Below are positions 6,371-6,969 of a DNA stretch of 6,969 nt, in pieces (the stretch's first letter is position 1; each line of letters begins with the position of its first letter). The position numbers and the translations under genes are program-made. The stretch is taken from positions 1 to 6,969 of the forward strand of contig JAGDMJ010000177.1 in NCBI GenBank assembly GCA_017860555.1. The letters run 5' to 3'. A model generated the notes under the pieces. That model did no database searches. It was not told the origin of the DNA and saw only the letters and a program-made list of their open reading frames with translations. The DNA comes from Bacteroidota bacterium (GTDB taxonomy: Bacteria > Bacteroidota > Ignavibacteria > UBA10030 > UBA6906).

Positions 6371-6376
6371 CCCTCC
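6371..6376 (-). promoter_or_regulatory. Ribosome-binding site of the SRPBCC gene
   Basis: GGAGGG on the minus strand lies immediately before the AGC-ATG start, about 4-5 nt from the ATG at 6367. It is the clearest Shine-Dalgarno in the window and decides this start. Confidence 0.7.
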
Positions 6377-6393
6377 ACGATAATGAATAGTTG

Positions 6394-6422
6394 ATTGTAA
6401 AAGGAAGACCCGGGGAGTGCAA
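6394..6422 (-). promoter_or_regulatory. sigma70-like promoter for the SRPBCC gene
   Basis: On the minus strand TTGCAC (6422-6417) and TACAAT (6399-6394) are separated by 17 bp. Transcription would start near 6387, giving a leader of about 20 nt that contains the GGAGGG ribosome-binding site. Five of six -10 bases match consensus. Seen in sequence; activity inferred. Confidence 0.68.
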
Positions 6423-6503
6423 ATGACAGAGGGGTACTATTCCTAACAGGCCCCGGCGTGAATTAGTTTCATCGCAGCGAACGCACTGGAGGAGGATTTT
6501 TCC

Positions 6504-6509
6504 TATATT
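6504..6509 (+). promoter_or_regulatory. Possible -10 element for the PAS-domain gene
   Basis: TATATT lies about 30 nt before the ATG at 6539, at a sensible distance for a -10 hexamer. The bases 16-18 bp upstream show no recognisable -35, so this is a weak call that would need an activator or a different -35 logic. The 171-nt gap 6368-6538 is otherwise a divergent promoter region with no gene. Confidence 0.28.
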
Positions 6510-6538
6510 GCATTACCTTCTTCGATGTGGTGAGACCA

Positions 6539-6969
6539 ATGAGCAGCGACGAAACACTCCGGCAGGCCGAGGAAGCCTTTCAGGCCGGTCCACAGCACGC
6601 CTTCCAGATCATCAATCAGATGCCGTTCCCCGTGGAGGTCTGTGATGCCCGGGGAAACACCACGATGGTGAACGCGGCATTTCTCGATACGTTCGAGGTT
6701 CCCCCTGCCGGGCGCATCGTTGCTCAACTTGAGAAACATGACCTCGCGGCAACTCTCAAGGAAGTGCAGGCGGGGAAGAAGGGGACCATTGTCACGCTCG
6801 CCGTCGATCCCGGTGATCTTGCAAGAAGTTACAGAGCATGGAAACCAGGCGGGGTGCTGTTTGAGACGACGATCTTTCCCGTTTGCTCCCCGCACGGCAA
6901 GGTGGTGCAGGTGGTAACGCTCTGGAAGGATGTAACCGAAGAGCGGCAGGTGGAAGCGCGCATCAAGAA
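6539..6969 (+). CDS. PAS-domain signalling protein, N-terminal part (partial at right edge)
   Basis: This open frame runs from the ATG at 6539 off the end of the window, giving 143 residues. Residues 1-20 are a hydrophilic lead-in. Residues 21-133 form a PAS domain: FQIINQMPFPVEVCDARGNTTMVNAAFLDTF (22-52, with the conserved N45 and F48), a variable middle, then VLFETTIFPVCSPHGKVVQVVTLWKDVTEE (106-135), which is the usual closing strands and the DVTEE linker. RQVEARIK begins the helical linker that normally leads to another PAS, a histidine kinase or a cyclase domain, so it is probably a cytosolic sensor, but the output is not visible. There is no membrane segment in the visible part. GGTGAG (6529-6534) just upstream is a reasonable ribosome-binding site; in-frame GTG codons at 6527 and 6530 are alternatives. 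It diverges from the SRPBCC gene. Confidence 0.85.
   Translation, partial: MSSDETLRQAEEAFQAGPQHAFQIINQMPFPVEVCDARGNTTMVNAAFLDTFEVPPAGRIVAQLEKHDLAATLKEVQAGKKGTIVTLAVDPGDLARSYRAWKPGGVLFETTIFPVCSPHGKVVQVVTLWKDVTEERQVEARIK

Overview
The window is a stretch of ordinary-density bacterial chromosome, moderately GC-rich by eye. It has seven coding regions that can be supported internally or to one edge, plus a copper-ATPase fragment at the left edge. I cannot name the organism. A lipoprotein-type solute-binding protein, a GT4 glycosyltransferase and single-domain receivers suggest a free-living bacterium, most likely diderm. Several start regions show Shine-Dalgarno-like purine runs. Three start regions carry sigma70-like promoters with 17-bp spacers and a TAC-type -10 (TACGAT, TACATT, TACAAT). 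That argues against a typical Bacteroidia promoter style but leaves related FCB lineages or other phyla open; this placement is inference.

Layout. Positions 1-631 (+) hold the C-terminal third of a Cu(I)-type P1B ATPase. It is followed after 45 nt by a small Smr-like protein (677-1021, +). A good promoter at 1045-1073 then drives the first of two tandem stand-alone CheY-like receivers (1103-1465 and 1579-1980, +), which are about 47% identical to each other by manual count. Another promoter, with a perfect 14-bp inverted repeat inside its spacer, precedes a two-gene unit: a nucleoside hydrolase (2081-2962) and an extracellular solute-binding lipoprotein (2973-4289), separated by only 10 nt. 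No permease or ATPase gene follows. Instead the next gene is a convergent GT4 glycosyltransferase (4350-5528, -). Upstream of it on the same strand lies an SRPBCC-family gene (5675-6367, -) with a long Gly/Ser/Thr/Pro-rich tail, its own promoter and Shine-Dalgarno, and a strong intrinsic terminator (5611-5641). Diverging from it at the right edge is a PAS-domain sensor that runs off the window (6539-6969, +).

How the genes fit together. The hydrolase and solute-binding protein look like one catabolic or uptake unit, possibly under a local regulator binding the inverted repeat. The two receivers and the PAS protein are signalling parts, but nothing in the window shows that they are partners. 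The remaining genes look like independent units. I see no mobile element, CRISPR array, tRNA or rRNA, and no convincing new multi-gene system. The points most worth a second look are the orphan solute-binding protein paired with a hydrolase, the in-promoter inverted repeat, the tandem receivers, the SRPBCC tail and the unusual lipobox.
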